In this document: in pieces, positions 48,101-59,774 of the stretch
Layout: each line of letters begins with the position of its first letter
Position numbering within the stretch: position 1 is the first letter of the stretch
Assembly (NCBI RefSeq): GCF_036898095.1
Contig: NC_090750.1
Span: 83,879,416-83,943,415, forward strand
Direction: 5' to 3'
DNA from: Palaemon carinicauda
Taxonomy: Eukaryota > Arthropoda > Malacostraca > Decapoda > Palaemonidae
DNA length: 64,000 nt
The notes under the pieces: model-generated
What the model was told of the DNA's origin: nothing
What the model saw: the letters and a program-made list of their open reading frames with translations, nothing else
The model's database searches: none
Program-made: the position numbers and the translations under genes

Positions 48101-50070
48101 ATATATATCATTTGGTTATTATGGGTAATATGTTGCCTTTTTGGATTATCAAACTTTTATTTCAACTTGGTAAAACAACCATTGCTAAAATTAATGAAAC
48201 TGAAAGGAAATACAAATTGATAAGTTTGCGAAACCATTGCCAACCAATCAGCTTCAAGTGATGGCAGTGACGTAGCAGTGGGCGGCGCTTCTACTGCAAA
48301 GCTAGCTGACGGCGAGTATAGTATGTACCTCATTTATTTACTATTGAAATGAAGAAAGTTAAAAGTCCAATACTGTTTCTCATAGCATCATTTTGAACAT
48401 AAGATTTCTTTTGATTTTCTGGTTGTTGATATTGATGGGGACTTTTCATCAGGTGGCTATGATTATGGGGGTTACGGAGGCTATGGCGGTTACGGAGATT
48501 ACGGCTACGGTTACGACAACTACGGGTATGGCTATGGATCTGGTAATTATGGTAAGTATCAGGCTCGTGTTTGTAATCAGCAGTTGAGTGCATGTGGACA
48601 TCTTTTTTGTGGGATAGCCTTGTTTACTTGTATGTCGTTTAATATGGGTTTCATACTTAGGTGAGTTGTAGCTAAGTTGATATTAGGGACGTAAGAATAG
48701 AATGTATGAAATTTATCACAGTTCTGGGAATTAATTGAGAGTGATCAAGTTTGACTGGGAAATTCCTTTCATTCATGATTGTGATCAGGCTTAATTGGTA
48801 CAGTAATGTAGATTTTTCTGGTAGGTGATACTTTGTGATGCTGTAGTGTTATGTTTGGCAAATTTAGGGCACAAGGTTAGTGTCGGTGTGATTTTCAAGA
48901 TGTGTGATGGATTGGTCATTACCTTGAAGAGAATTGTCTGAATGTTGCCGCAAGTAAACTATTCATCTGTAGGTTTGCATTTTCTCAATAAGTAGAATTC
49001 TTTTACTATAAGTCGTCTATTTTCTTGAAACTTGAGTAGTGACTTGTATTTTAGATGTGTTAAGAGTGTGGTATTTAGTTTTGTATTGTAATGTAGTTGG
49101 AAATTAGGGTAATAGAAAGTAAATCAGCTGCTGTTCCTTTTTGAAAGGCAGTTTCTATTTACGGGGGTTACTTCTTTTTCTTAAAAAGTTGCAATGGCTG
49201 TGTATACTTCTTTATTGAAAGGCCACAGAGATCTCAAGATTTGTGCATTTAATTATTTCTTTAGTTTGGACAATTTTTTTAGGTACACTTTTGTGTTTCA
49301 TTTATTGCAATATTTTTTAAATGTGGTATTGTGCACCATTTATAAAGATGACTGGTTATCCTATTAATTCAATGTAATTTTTGGGATCTAAAGGTATTCA
49401 TAAGGCACAGTAGATACAAATTTCAACATTCACAGTAGATACAAAGTTTGATATGAATTTACTTGAATTTCATGTCCTTGTTTGTGTATGAGGGTTATTT
49501 GTCCTTGAAATACAAAAATAGGGTGTTATCAGTAGTTTTTAAGGTTGTTGTATCCTTTCTAAAAGTTAATCTTTGATTTTTTACAAGTTTTGATATTTTA
49601 TTTCATTATTTAAAACTTGAATCATCTATGTAATTGTAGTTAATTGGCTGGGTCATTTATTAGTTGCTTAATATATATTTTTGTTTTTACTTTTAAGATG
49701 TCTACACAACAATAAGATTGTAAAGTAGGAAAAGTCACATTTTTTTCTAATCACTTGCATGAATTGGACAACTTTGAAACAGTCCAAAATGATAAATTTG
49801 TTTTGTGACCTTATTTGACACACTTATTATATAGATCCCTGCATGTTGACCCAATTTAGTTTTTAGTTCTCGATGTGATGTGTATAGTAAGTAGAGTCAT
49901 CCCATTCATTTATAATCCAGTTTGTTAACATGCTGGGGTCAAACCTGTACTTTTAGTCGTTCACCGAGACTCATTATTTATGGCATTGTTGGCTCTTACC
50001 AGGCGGGCAAGGGTACGGCGGGGGGAAGAGCCAGCACGGGCGTCAGCAAGCGCGGCACCAACCGTACTGA
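36025..50070 (+). CDS. sqd: RNA-binding protein Squid (hnRNP A/B-D family), six coding exons
   Basis: Exons 36025-36194, 42257-42297, 42907-43034, 43249-43702, 48453-48551 and 50003-50070 join in phase to 319 residues. Family role: nuclear-cytoplasmic hnRNP that binds pre-mRNA/mRNA and acts in splicing, export, localisation and translational control. Residues 1-57 are acidic and end RDDDR. RRM1 follows with RNP2 KLFVGGL (58-64) and RNP1 RGFAFIVF (98-105); RRM2 has RNP2 KIFVGGL (138-144) and RNP1 KGFCFITF (178-185). The linker KKVDPKKAKARHG is diagnostic of the Squid/hnRNP D group. From about 220 there is an Arg-Gly-Gly then Gly/Tyr-rich tail, ending in the family-typical basic R..RHQPY (transportin-type signal). 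Intron 3 is GC-AG. The split GY-rich tail over exons 4-6 offers exon-skipping isoforms, since exon 5 is 99 nt (33 codons). Confidence 0.96.
37225..37410 (+). repeat. Dispersed repeat R1 with CCTAA motif, copy 3 (sqd intron 1)
   Basis: GAGCCTTTGTATATCAGCGG, GCTCCTCCCACGTGCA, CTAACTAACCTAACCTACAA, GCTAACACCCCCATTTG, CACTGCCGTATTCGTAGTCA align with the copies at 1163 and 4180. Confidence 0.65.
37440..37500 (-). repeat. SINE-like family S1 scrap
   Basis: CATGCTACAACCCTAGTTGG and AAATCAGGATGCCAGAAGGC with GGGGCTCCAACA match the first 60 bp of the S1 tail-proximal region. Confidence 0.7.
42257..42297 (+). CDS. sqd: sqd coding exon 2 (41 nt)
   Basis: Very short exon between TATTTCAG and GTAAGT. 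It encodes KLFVGGLSWETTE, the RNP2 strand of RRM1. Enters phase 2, leaves phase 1. Confidence 0.95.
42298..42906 (+). other. sqd intron 2
   Basis: GT-AG intron of 609 bp without recognisable repeats. Confidence 0.8.
42907..43034 (+). CDS. sqd: sqd coding exon 3
   Basis: Encodes TELREHFKKYGDIESINVKT and the RNP1 block RGFAFIVF up to SEAVDK. The donor is AAG|GCAAGT, a GC donor with otherwise perfect U1 complementarity. Phase 0 at the end. Confidence 0.95.
43249..43702 (+). CDS. sqd: sqd coding exon 4
   Basis: Acceptor CCATGTAG, donor TATG|GTGAGT. Encodes the end of RRM1, the KKAKARHG linker, all of RRM2 and the RGG region (repeated GGM/RG) plus the first GY repeats. A T16 tract followed by AG at 43182-43199 is a decoy acceptor whose use would introduce a stop. 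Confidence 0.96.
46360..46432. mobile_element. DIRS-C family left-end scrap, inverted
   Basis: CTCCAGCTTCACCTTGAGAG followed by AAGGGTTTGTATTC and GGAAGTGCAAATC resembles the reverse complement of 21341-21402. Confidence 0.4.
46711..48318. mobile_element. TIR transposon, TA-flanked, in sqd intron 4
   Basis: The left end TACTCGCCGTCAGCTAGCTT, then TGCAGTAAAGCCCCGCCCAC, pairs with the right end ...GCTGACGGCGAGTA. The match runs about 30 bp nearly perfectly and continues imperfectly for about 90 bp (CCGCCCACTGC, TGATTGGTT). The TA at each end fits a TA target duplication (Tc1/mariner-type). The 1.6-kb interior shows no transposase, so it is non-autonomous. Confidence 0.82.
48453..48551 (+). CDS. 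sqd: sqd coding exon 5
   Basis: 99 nt in frame, GY-rich (GYDYGGYGGYGGYGDYGYGY ...). Acceptor TTTTCATCAG, donor TATG|GTAAGT. Both flanking junctions are phase 1, so skipping it preserves the frame. Confidence 0.93.
48552..50002 (+). other. sqd intron 5
   Basis: 1.45-kb AT-rich GT-AG intron; nothing else recognised. Confidence 0.7.
50003..50070 (+). CDS. sqd: sqd coding exon 6 (C terminus)
   Basis: After GCTCTTACCAG; encodes GGQGYGGGKSQHGRQQARHQPY would exceed a short motif, so only the key part is given: GKSQHGRQQARHQPY then TGA at 50068. The basic PY end is the family's nuclear import signature. Confidence 0.93.
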
Positions 50071-50800
50071 AGGACGATACAGCTATAACGGTGCTTCCTG
50101 GAATGGAGGCATGTACTAGCACCTACCCTACTCACTCCTCCTCGTCAAATCTTCAACTACCTCTGGTTTCGTGGTTCCCTAGATGAACGTTGTGACAAGC
50201 CAGACTGGAAGATATATTTTCTTTTTTATTTTTGGGTCCAGTTGCCGATGGTCAATGCATCAGCATTATTTACGAAGGCTTCCATCCCTGGGATGTTTTT
50301 TCTATAATAAACCTGTAAATGTTGGGAGATAAATACTGTAGGGTTTTATTCCAGTGGAAGAATAGCCTTCAAATTTTTGGTCTTAATAGGAGGTATAACA
50401 GGCAATTGTGTGCGAGTCTTCAGCCATGGGAACAGGTCGAGTGTCGTGGACTTTTTATATAGTGGCACGCAGAGTTCCTGCTAGTGTTTCCCTCCCATCC
50501 TTATTTTTCTTTCCTTGAAATTTGGTTTTTATTTGATCAACATTGCCAACATGTTTAACATAAAAAAAAAAAGATTTTTTAAGCCTATTTAGTTTCCATC
50601 TCCAAAATTTGTCTATGCACATTGTTATAATGGCTGCCAATGTTTCTTTATTATTATACTATTGATTTATATTTTTTGTACATTAAACCAATATACATAA
50701 TTAGGATTAAGTATTGTTTTATTGAAGTACCTATGTAATAGGATTCTAGTACAAGGATTTATTGAAACTTGTATAAAAGAATAAAAGTGTATCTTCATGC
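50071..50800 (+). terminator. sqd 3' UTR with poly(A) signals
   Basis: AATAAA at 50306-50311 (236 bases after the stop) is a likely first poly(A) signal; another AATAAA at 50780-50785 could give a longer 3' UTR. Confidence 0.6.
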
Positions 50801-53329
50801 TGTGTATTTTACAATCCTCTCTTGAAACATTGACCAAGATTGATAATTTGTTGTATTGATGAGTAGGTAAGGTAATACACTATTTCATGTGCAAAGTGTA
50901 CATTAATGGTAATTGTTACTAAAAGAATATTTGATTAAACATTAGGGTATTTTTTGGAATAAAATCATAAATGATATCTTATATTTTTCAGTGCAACTTG
51001 TTAATTTATAAAGTAGGTTTTGTAAATATCTATTCATGATGTTTCATCCTTTGTAAAAACAAGTTTGACTAATTTCAGTGTTAGTGAAGGCTACCTATAC
51101 AGTATGTATCTTTGTCAGTGAGTTATGATCATATAGTTTTTAGCTTTCTATATAGGGCTTGGATTTTAGTAACCCTTTTTATGTACTGTATTGGATATTT
51201 GTCAGTATTGACTCATATTTGCAATGTAAGCACATTGTGCAATGCACTACATTATTTAGTTTTGTTGTAGGTAGTTAACATGCTATTCTGTCCTGTTATA
51301 ATGGTTGTCTGGCTACTTTGATAATAGTAATTGAATACTCAGCAGTATACTGCATGATTTAGAATATGCAAACCCTTGTTTTAATATTTTCAGAAATGTT
51401 CTTTCTTAAATCTGTTTAGAAGAGTCAGTAACTTCAAACTTTAAATTCAAATATTCCGATAGTACTCCTAAGTCTTAACTAGTAAAAGTAATGTCGATAA
51501 TTGCTGTGTCCATATATTTTGATCCTCGTGTTTAGCATATTTTCGTAAATTGTGCAAACAAAGAAATAGATTGTCAGAATTTGATGTAGGGTTCCCACTG
51601 AAACAGTATATAATTCATGTGGGGACCAATGCTAGTATGCAGGCTAACACTATCGAACCTCTTGTGTCTATGGTCACCCAATAGTATCTGAAGCCATCCA
51701 TTTGTTCAACAACATTTTAAATATATATATTGAAAAATTGTATGAAATTTATGAATACAATTTTCACAGACAGGTAGTCGAGATGTGCAGTACTTGTTTT
51801 TTATTCCAGTCTCTTTTTCTATTTAAATAAGTGAATCAGTGACTAGGTGCTGTATACAAGCATAAGGGTGTCATGGTAACCTTTTGTCTGAGAGTAGGTG
51901 CGAGTCTTCAGTCCTTTGGCAGCATCCTATTTTTAGCTTTCAATCATCTTTTCATTTCCAATCTACTTTGCTTTTTACATAAAGATATTTGCCAGTTCCA
52001 CGTGTACACAGTGTACTATCTCGCCCAAACTAGCATATCTGATCAGCTGTATCCACTTTAACACCCAACTTGCTGTTTTTTCCATGGGATGCAAGACTTA
52101 AGTTCGACTGGTTTTCCTCTATTAGTACTTGGGTAAATGGCATGGCTATTGGCCCATTCCTTGGTCTCACTATCCAAATCCATGTATATACATTAGGTAC
52201 AGTTAGACTCTAAGGGCCAGGTCATTGCTATGGCTTTTCTGGTCCTGGCAACTAATATGGTTCCGGAAATTAAACTAAATCTGGAAACTTCCCTCGCTAC
52301 TAAATGTTTCAGAATACTCAAAGGCTTTCAATCCGGAATGGGCCTCTTTAAGACTACCAATCATAGCCCCCAACTACTGAATTGACTTCCCATGTCCATT
52401 GTTATAAACCTAATCCACAAAGGTTTTTTTTAAACCATTATATAGCTATACCTTCTACTGAAGGTTTTATTTTTATTTGATGGGGCAAGTGTAAACAAGG
52501 ATAATACTTTACATTTGTGGTAGCCTTTTAGAAAAGTCTTCATAGCGATTTGCTGGAATAAGGTCAAGACCCATTCGTGTTTCATAGTTTGTGTGCAACC
52601 TCAGACATTTAAGACAAGGAAGGAATTATTAGGTTGGGTTCCTGTAGGTCTACATGCAGAGTCCTGAGTGCCCACTGCCAGGCACTCCATAGTCTTATCT
52701 TGGGTGAAGAGGTCCCCTTAGTTACTAGTGTATGTATGATAAGTCTCTAGAGAATTGTCACTGTCCTTTGCACTTGTCATTCATGAGGGATGTTTAAACC
52801 TGTGTGTACAATGAAACTCTTCTTGCCGTCTACAAAAGTAGAATCCAACCTTAATGCATCGATTGCATGTAACATTGTAGATGAAAAGTCTGCGTACCAG
52901 TACAATATAGTACAGATATTGTTTAAACGAATTCACTTGACACCTTTCTTGGGTTACCTTTGGTTGCCCATAATATTTACCCTTCTACTACAGGTTTTGC
53001 TTCCTTCCATCTTAATGTTTTCCTCTTACAATTTACTTCATAATGAAATTGTTGATCCCCAAAGGTACACATAGAGACTGACAGACCTCCATTCATGTAT
53101 CTAAAGCGATAGTGTCAGGTATGCAGATGGTCACATACAATATTTGCTTCTCAAAAAGGGTTCAATTATAAATTGAATTGAACTCTTTCAACTAATAAGC
53201 AGGCCTTTAAATAGATGATTTATACACTTGGACAAATTTCTGGAGTGTTTACATATTCTCTGTCTTCATACCTCTAACAACTCTCATTCTAATTCACTCA
53301 ACGGGCTACTGCACTGTTATTGTTCAGTG
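50801..53329. other. Intergenic DNA downstream of sqd; no gene seen
   Basis: AT-rich. Short frames at 51873-52061 and 52790-53074 have no recognisable homology. It may include decayed repeats from 51840 on, where GC content rises. Confidence 0.4.
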
Positions 53330-53705
53330 GCCACTTAACTCTTGGCAACGGTAGAAAACTCTTAACTATGGTAAGCAGCTCTTTTAGGAGGAGGACACTC
53401 CAAAATCAAACCAATGTTCTCTAGTCTTGGGTAGTCCCATAGCATCTCTACCATGGTCTTCCACTGTCTTGGGTTAAGTTCTCTTGCATGAGGGTGCACT
53501 TAAGCACACTATCTTATTTCTCTTCCACTTGTTAAAGTTTTTATACTTTATATAGGAGATATTTAAATGTTACTCTTAAAATATTTTGTTTTTTCATGTT
53601 TTGTTTACTCACTGGGCTATATTCCCTATTAGAGCCCCTTGGCTTATAGCATCCTGCTTTTCCAATTAGGGTTGTAGCCTAGCAAGTAGTAGTAATAATA
53701 AAAAA
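53330..53705 (+). repeat. SINE-like family S1, plus orientation
   Basis: Reverse complement of the 24763 copy: GGTAAGCAGCTCTTTTAGGA, CAAATCAAACCAATGTTCTC-like, CTTCCACTGTCTTGGGTTA, ACTGGGCTATATTCCC, GGCTTATAGCATCCTGCTTT, GGGTTGTAGCCTAGCAAG and an AATAATAAAAAATAA tail. Confidence 0.8.
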
Positions 53706-53769
53706 TAATCTGAAAAGGTTATGGTTGCTTTGGGGAAGGCATAACCAGACATTGGTTTTTAGTGTCTTA

Positions 53770-53938
53770 ACTATCATAAGTTGATTTTTTTATCTGCTAG
53801 TTTGTCTTGACCTTATGATTGGGTTTAGAAGGGAGTTATCCACTGTTTGCTTTCTATTGGTCTCCAAATTCATGCATTGTGTTTGGTTTGTGATGACCTG
53901 TTCCAGATTCTTTTTCCTGTATGGACGCTTGAAAAGCT
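53770..53938 (-). mobile_element. Penelope-like element C-terminal fragment
   Basis: Parallels 63130-63285 (CACTGT.TGC.TTC.ATTGG, CATTGTGTTTG, TGTA.GGAC). The minus-strand frame there reads [19 protein letters not shown]; here it is more degraded. Confidence 0.5.
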
Positions 53939-55984
53939 AAAGGTCAAATAATCTATTTGAGATATAACAGCCAGTTTGCTCCTTGTAAACTTTGTCATAA
54001 TCTTCACATTGTGCTTTGCTTTGTAAACTCTGATTTACATGTGTTCTCATAACTTTTATAATGCACTTGGAGTGGTAGAGAGGTATCAAATCAAAATGTA
54101 TTTGTTAATCTTATTGTTCAATGTGTAAGCTATATAATTTATTGCATTGACTTTATTGGTGGTTTTATCTATTGTATATATCGACCAGAGTAATGGAAAT
54201 ATGTTTTGATCAGAAAAATTGTATTAGATTCAGATTTTGAATTACATTAATTCCAAAGTTAATTTGGGCCAACTTTTTAAATCATGGTTGATTTAGGCTG
54301 GATAACCTCTCCTCTATAATAATATTCAGTAATCAATACACTAGAGAGTTTTATTACTGTAGAGTTAATGTCAAAATTTATAATTTTTTATTTTTTCTAT
54401 TTCATGCTAGACTAGAGAATTCAGATTATTAAAGATATTGTAATCTCACAGCTACCATTTTATAACATGAAACTTTTCAAGTTAGTGCTGGCAAAGCATG
54501 TTTGTACGATTAATAATTGTTAGTATTATCAGAATATGGATAACAGGCGGCCCATACTAAAACCTAATTTTTGCCAGTAAGAACTACCATTGAATGAAAA
54601 GACAATTTTGTTTACGTAGTTTTTAAATGGCCATAGGGAAGTGATCATTAGGGGTTAGTTTTTCATTTAAAGTTTTAACAGTATGTACCAGATCTTTGTG
54701 AATAAAATTTCCTTTCATATTTGTGAAATGTATAATGTCCGAAGAGTTTGGTGTTGTTATGCATTAGAAGTCCTTTGAAATTTGGCTTATTAATTCAATG
54801 GTTTAACAAATGAAGTTTGTATGAGAATGTCATTTATGTAGTTACAGTATTGCACTCTGGGAAAAAAATTGAAATGGTTGCAGGAGGTTGGTAATGATGA
54901 AATGTTGCAGGAGGTTGGTAATGTCAACTAGTGGTTGCCTTTTAGGGGCTATGCCTATAGTGCATTGCTTTGAGTTTCACTGACAACACTTCCTTGAGTA
55001 TCCAAAGGGTCCTGATCCCGTAACTGAGAATCACGAAATCTCCCACAGTTCTGACTATAGTAGTGATGGTAACATTGGTGTGGTTGCTGTTGTCACGTAA
55101 TATCTTTTGTATTGAGATCCTAGCCAATCCGGATGACAAAGAAGTTATAGTCCTTCAAAAGACACTTCTCAGCCCAAGCCCATTATTAAGTCTGCCAGGA
55201 CTTGAGAAAGAGTAAGTTCTGGATGCTTAGTTATATCCACCTGAAAAATTTTTTTTGAGACGTGTATTAAAACCGAAAGTAGTTTGGAATCATATTGTCC
55301 TCCAAATGGGGTAGGACAGTTCCATTGAAATGGGCAATGTAACTATTTTGACTCCAGAATTAGTGGTGTACTCATGGGCTTATTCATCAGCTGTATATTT
55401 TCTGGTCCATTTATTGATAAATATTATCTGGCCATGCCAATTTACCTTGGTGACTTTATCTCTGATGTTGACCCCCACATCCTGGGAATAGTTCCTCTAA
55501 GGATATGATGTGGTTACTCTCACATTGTTTACAACTTAATCTCCTGTTTGGCAGAGCAGCATCTTGCCCAGTGCCTTTGATACTGGAAATTATCTAAATG
55601 TGGATGGCAGTTACTGACTGGTCTTTCCCTTTTTGATGTCTCTAGACTTGGACCATTTTTCTTGCAGGTTAGAACTACATGATACAAGGGATGGGACATG
55701 GATACTGTGCAATAGAGCATACATGTCTATGGTATTATTGACATGCTACCTGCCGAGTTGCCATTTTTTCTAAACTCATAAAGGTACTGGGTTCCTTTGT
55801 AATCTCCTGTTGTGATGTGCCAGGCTTTACATGTGGTTACAGGATTTACCTTTCTCCTGTTCACATGCAACTGGAAGCTGACTACCCTGTACAGATGAAA
55901 ATATTCTGTTCATGAGCAATACCTCCCAGGCTCCCACCAAAGGAGTGAAGTCTCCATGTAAATGAAGGGATTTTATATTCGTAT
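53939..55984. other. Intergenic DNA; no gene recognised
   Basis: A 29-bp near-perfect tandem duplication (GTTGCAGGAGGTTGGTAATG twice) lies at 54876-54922. From 54930 to 55900 the DNA is GC-richer and coding-like but without a long frame; it may be a decayed retroelement. Confidence 0.35.
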
Positions 55985-55989
55985 GAAAT

Positions 55990-57115
55990 CAAATTGCATA
56001 TCTGGTGAGTGATTTGCAAACCTAATTCCTACCACAAATCAAACATTGCAAATTGGAGTGATTTGCAATCATAATTACCACCACAAACCAAGCAAATTGC
56101 AAATCTGGAGTGATTTTCAATCATAATTACCACCACAAACCAAACAAATCTCTGATTAGGATAATGATTTGCAAACTTTGTTCTTGCCAAAAAACAAATA
56201 AATTTTGCCTATCTGGAGTGATTTGCAAACTTAATTCTTGCTAGAAATCTAACAAACTGCGTATCGGGAGTGATTTGCAAACTAATTTCTAACACAAACC
56301 AATTAAATTGCAAATCTGGAAAGTGATTTGTAAACCTAAATACCACCACAAACAAAACAATTTTCTGATCTGGATAGTGATTTGCAAACCTAATTGCTGC
56401 TGGAAATTAATTGCATATCAGGAGTGATTTTTAAACCTATTTCCTGCCACAAACTAAACAAATTGCATATCTGGAGTGATTTGCAAACCTAATTCTTGTG
56501 GCTAACCAAATAAGTTGCATATCTTGTGTAATTTGCAAACCTAATTCCTACTGGAGAGCAAATTGCATATTTGGAGTGATTTGCAAATCTAGTTGTTGAT
56601 AGAAACCAAACAAATTTACACATCTGGAGTGATTTGCAAACCTAATTCCTGCCAGAAACCAAACAAATTGCATATCGGGAGTGATTTGCAAACCTAATTC
56701 CTGCCACAAACCAAACAAATTGCATATCGGGACTGATATGCAAACCCTAATTCCTGCCACAAATCAAACAAATTACAAATCTGGAGAGTGAATTGCAAAT
56801 TTTAATCCCACCACAAACCAGACAAATATCTGATCTGGATAGTAATTTGCAAACTCAGTTCCTGCCACAAACCAAATCGCAAATCTAGACTGATTTGTAA
56901 ACTTAAATCCTGCCACAAACCAAGTAGATTGCATATCTTGTGTGATTTGCAAACCTAATTCTTTCTGGAAATCAAACAAATTGCACATCTGGAGTGATTT
57001 GCAAACCTAATTCCTGCCACAAACCAAACAAATTTGCGTATTTGGAGTGATTAGCAAACTGAACATTGTATATTTGGAGTGATTTGCAAACCTAATTTCC
57101 GACACAAACCAAACT
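55990..57115. repeat. Minisatellite, about 22 units of 50-55 bp
   Basis: The core GGAGTGATTTGCAAACCTAA, then TTCCTGCCACAAACCAAACA and AATTGCATATCT, is repeated head to tail. I count 22 occurrences of the TGATTTGCAA core or close variants. Units diverge by substitutions and small deletions. Minus-strand frames through it (for example around 56548-56760) are products of the repeat. Confidence 0.95.
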
Positions 57116-57819
57116 CTGGTTGATATTTTTGATACCAATATTCTACAACTATTTAGCTTTTGCTGAAAGCGTACTGTAGGTCTATCCATATTATCCTTCC
57201 GGATCTGTAGTTATTTATTTTGCAATTAATATAAAACTAGCATGAATATTGAAATATGTTTAATTCTTGCACATAAAGACATTGATGGAAATTAAAATTT
57301 TAGATAACAGCCAACATTTTGATTATTTATACCATTTTCAATTTAGTTTTTTCTTGTAAGAATTTTATTCACTGCATCTCAAATACTAGCAGGAGACTTT
57401 GCATGCCCCACCATGGGTCTACGGTACTGTATACTGCCAAAATTCATAAATCCAAATCAATCCTAATTTTTCAGTAATGCATCTCCTAATAATTTGATAA
57501 GACACTTGCAATTTTTTTTTCAGTTGCATAATTTCTGTAGCTGTTTTTATATTCTAGAGTGCCTTTAGATACTCAATTCTGATGTGTCTCATCCTTTACT
57601 CTTACTATAATTATATTAATTTTGATTCAGCATGGTACATATATTGATCATTTAGATGTAACAGTACAGGTAGTTTTGATATTTTTCAAAATTAAAGAGT
57701 TTGTCTTGTGTTGCATTTCATACTTTTGTCTTCGGCCACAATAAACTGCTTTGTTTACATAATTACATTTCACAGTTTCACTCCAGTGTCCGATGAAGCC
57801 ACTTAGCACAAGCTGTGAA
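57116..57819. other. Spacer; nothing recognised
   Basis: AT-rich DNA between the minisatellite and LINE copy 1. Confidence 0.4.
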
Positions 57820-58002
57820 TAAGTATGGCGGAAAGTAAGAAAAAACGTTATAGTCAACCATTTCGCGCCAAATGTCTGGATTATAAAGAATTAGAGAAAA
57901 GGGTGATGAGAGAGAAAACAAAAACTGCTTTTGTAAATGGTGTAATTGTAGCGAAAGATACGTGAGGCAAAGAGGACAGCTGACCTGAGGTGGGGTCAGG
58001 GA

Positions 58003-59763
58003 TTGGGTCATTCATATGAAGAGAATAAGAAGAAGTTTTGTAAAGAAGTGAAGATAGTAAGAAAGGCTGGCTCAAGAATTGAAGAGACAGTGAAAGATGG
58101 AAATGGAAGGTTGTTAAAAGGAGAGGAGGCAAGGAAAAGATGGACGGAATATATTGAAAGTTTACTGAATGTTGAGGATAATAGGGAGGCAGATATAATT
58201 GCTGTTGCAGGTGTTGAGGTGCCAGTCATGGGAGATGAGAATGAGAGAGAGATTACAATAGATGAAGTGAGGAGAGCACTAGATGAAACGAGAGTAGGAA
58301 AAGCGTCTGGTATGGATAGTGTGAGAGCTGAGATGTTGAAGGAAGGGGGTGTGACTGTACTTGAATGATTGGTGAGATTGCTTAATATGTGTTTTGTGTT
58401 GTCAATGGTACCAGTAGATTGGGTTTGTGCATGTATTGTACCACTATATAAGGGTAAGGGAGATGTGCATGAGTGTTGTAATTCAAGAGTTATTAGTTTG
58501 TTAAGCGTAGTTGGAAAAGTGTATGGTAGAGTAATGATTAATAGGATCAAGGATAAAACAGAGAATGCAATCTTAGAAATACAGGGTGGTTTTAGAAGAG
58601 GTAGGGGTTGTATGAATCAGATTTTTACAGTAAGGCAGATATGCGAGAAATATTTAGCAAAAGGTAAGGAGGTGTATGTTGCGTTTATGGATCTGGAGAA
58701 AGCATGTGATAGAGTTGATAGGGAAGCAATGTGGAATGTGATGAGGTTATATGGAGTTGGTGGAAAGTTGTTGCAAGCAGTGAAAAGTTTCTACAAAGGT
58801 AGTAAAGCATGTGTTAGGATAGGAAATGAAGAGAGTGATTGGTTTCCTGTGAGAGTGGGGCTGAGACAGGGATGTGTGATGTCACCGTGGTTGTTTAACT
58901 TGTATGTTGATGGAGTGGTGAGAAAGGTGAATGCTCGAGTCCTTGGACGAGGATTAAAACTGGTAGACGAGAATGACCATGAATGGGAGGTAAATCACTT
59001 GTTGTTTGTGGATGATACTGTACTGGTTGCAGACACAGAAGAGAAGCTTGGCCGATTAGTGACAGAATTTGGAAGAGTGTGTGAGAGAAGGAAGTTGAGA
59101 GTTAATGTAGGTAAGAGTAAGGTTATGAGATGTACGAGAAGGGAAGGTGGTGCAAGGTTGAATGTCATGTTGAATGGAGAGTTACTTGAGGAAGTGGATC
59201 AGTTTAAGTCCTTGGGGTCTGTTGTTGCAGCAAATGGTGGAGTGGAAGCAGATGTACGTCAGTGAGTGAATGAAGGTTGCAAAGTGTTGGGGGCAGTTAA
59301 GGGAGTAGTAAAAAATAGAGGGTTGGGCATGAATGTAAAAAGAGTCCTATATGAGAAAGTGATTGTACCAACTGTGATGTATGGATCGGAGTTGTGGGGA
59401 ATGAAAGTGACGGAGGGACAGAAATTGAATGTGTTTGAGATGAAGTGTCTAAGGAGTATGGCTGGTGTATCTCGAGTAGATAGGGTTAGGAACGAAGTGG
59501 TGAGAGTGAGAACTGGTGTAAGAAATGAGTTAGCAGCTAGAGTGAATATGAATGTGTTGAGGTGGTTTGGCCATGTTGAGAGAATGGAAAATGGCTGTCT
59601 GCTAAAGAAGGTGATGAATGCAAGAGTTAATGGGAGAAGTACAAGAGGAAGGCCAAGGTTTGGGTGGATGGACGGAGTGAAGAAAATTCTGGGTGATAGG
59701 AGGATAGATGTGAGGAGGCAAGAGAGCGTGCTAGAAATAGGAATGAATGGCGAGCGATTGTGA
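58003..59763 (+). pseudogene. LINE copy 1 reverse transcriptase (three frame-consecutive open segments)
   Basis: Segments 58003-58368, 58369-59265 and 59266-59763 are the same frame separated by TGA codons. Order of features: a linker with TEYIESLLNVED; fingers VGKASGMDSVRAEMLKEGG; WVCACIVPLYKGKGD; SVVGKVYGRVMINRIKD; motif A FMDLEKACDRVDRE; motif B GLRQGCVMSPWLFN; motif C FVDD (usually F/YADD); the LRVNVGKSKVM block; and a C-terminal LRWFGHVERM ... RGRPRFGWMDGVKK segment. The latter is common to RTE-like and related arthropod LINEs. The first TGA replaces the Trp seen in copy 2. The C terminus is frameshifted relative to copy 2 after DRRIDV. Confidence 0.9.
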
Positions 59764-59774
59764 CGCAGTTCCGG

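Larger units (their letters stand above)
43703..48452 (+). other. sqd intron 4 (4.75 kb)
   Basis: Contains a DIRS-C-like end scrap (about 46360-46432) and the 1.6-kb TIR element at 46711-48318. No exon is seen in 43703-46350. A stretch at about 44860-46000 is somewhat coding-like in composition but broken, and I could not assign it. Confidence 0.6.

Noticed and set aside
55990..57115. CRISPR-like array
   Set aside because: Units are contiguous and diverge along their whole length, without constant repeats alternating with unique spacers; the genome is eukaryotic.
56548..57189. Minus-strand frames with repeated 'FANHS/LQITP' text
   Set aside because: Translations of the minisatellite; no gene features.
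58008..58550. Minus-strand 180-codon frame over LINE copy 1 (and its twin at 60723-61283)
   Set aside because: Antisense of the RT coding region; same frame appears in both copies only because they are near-identical.
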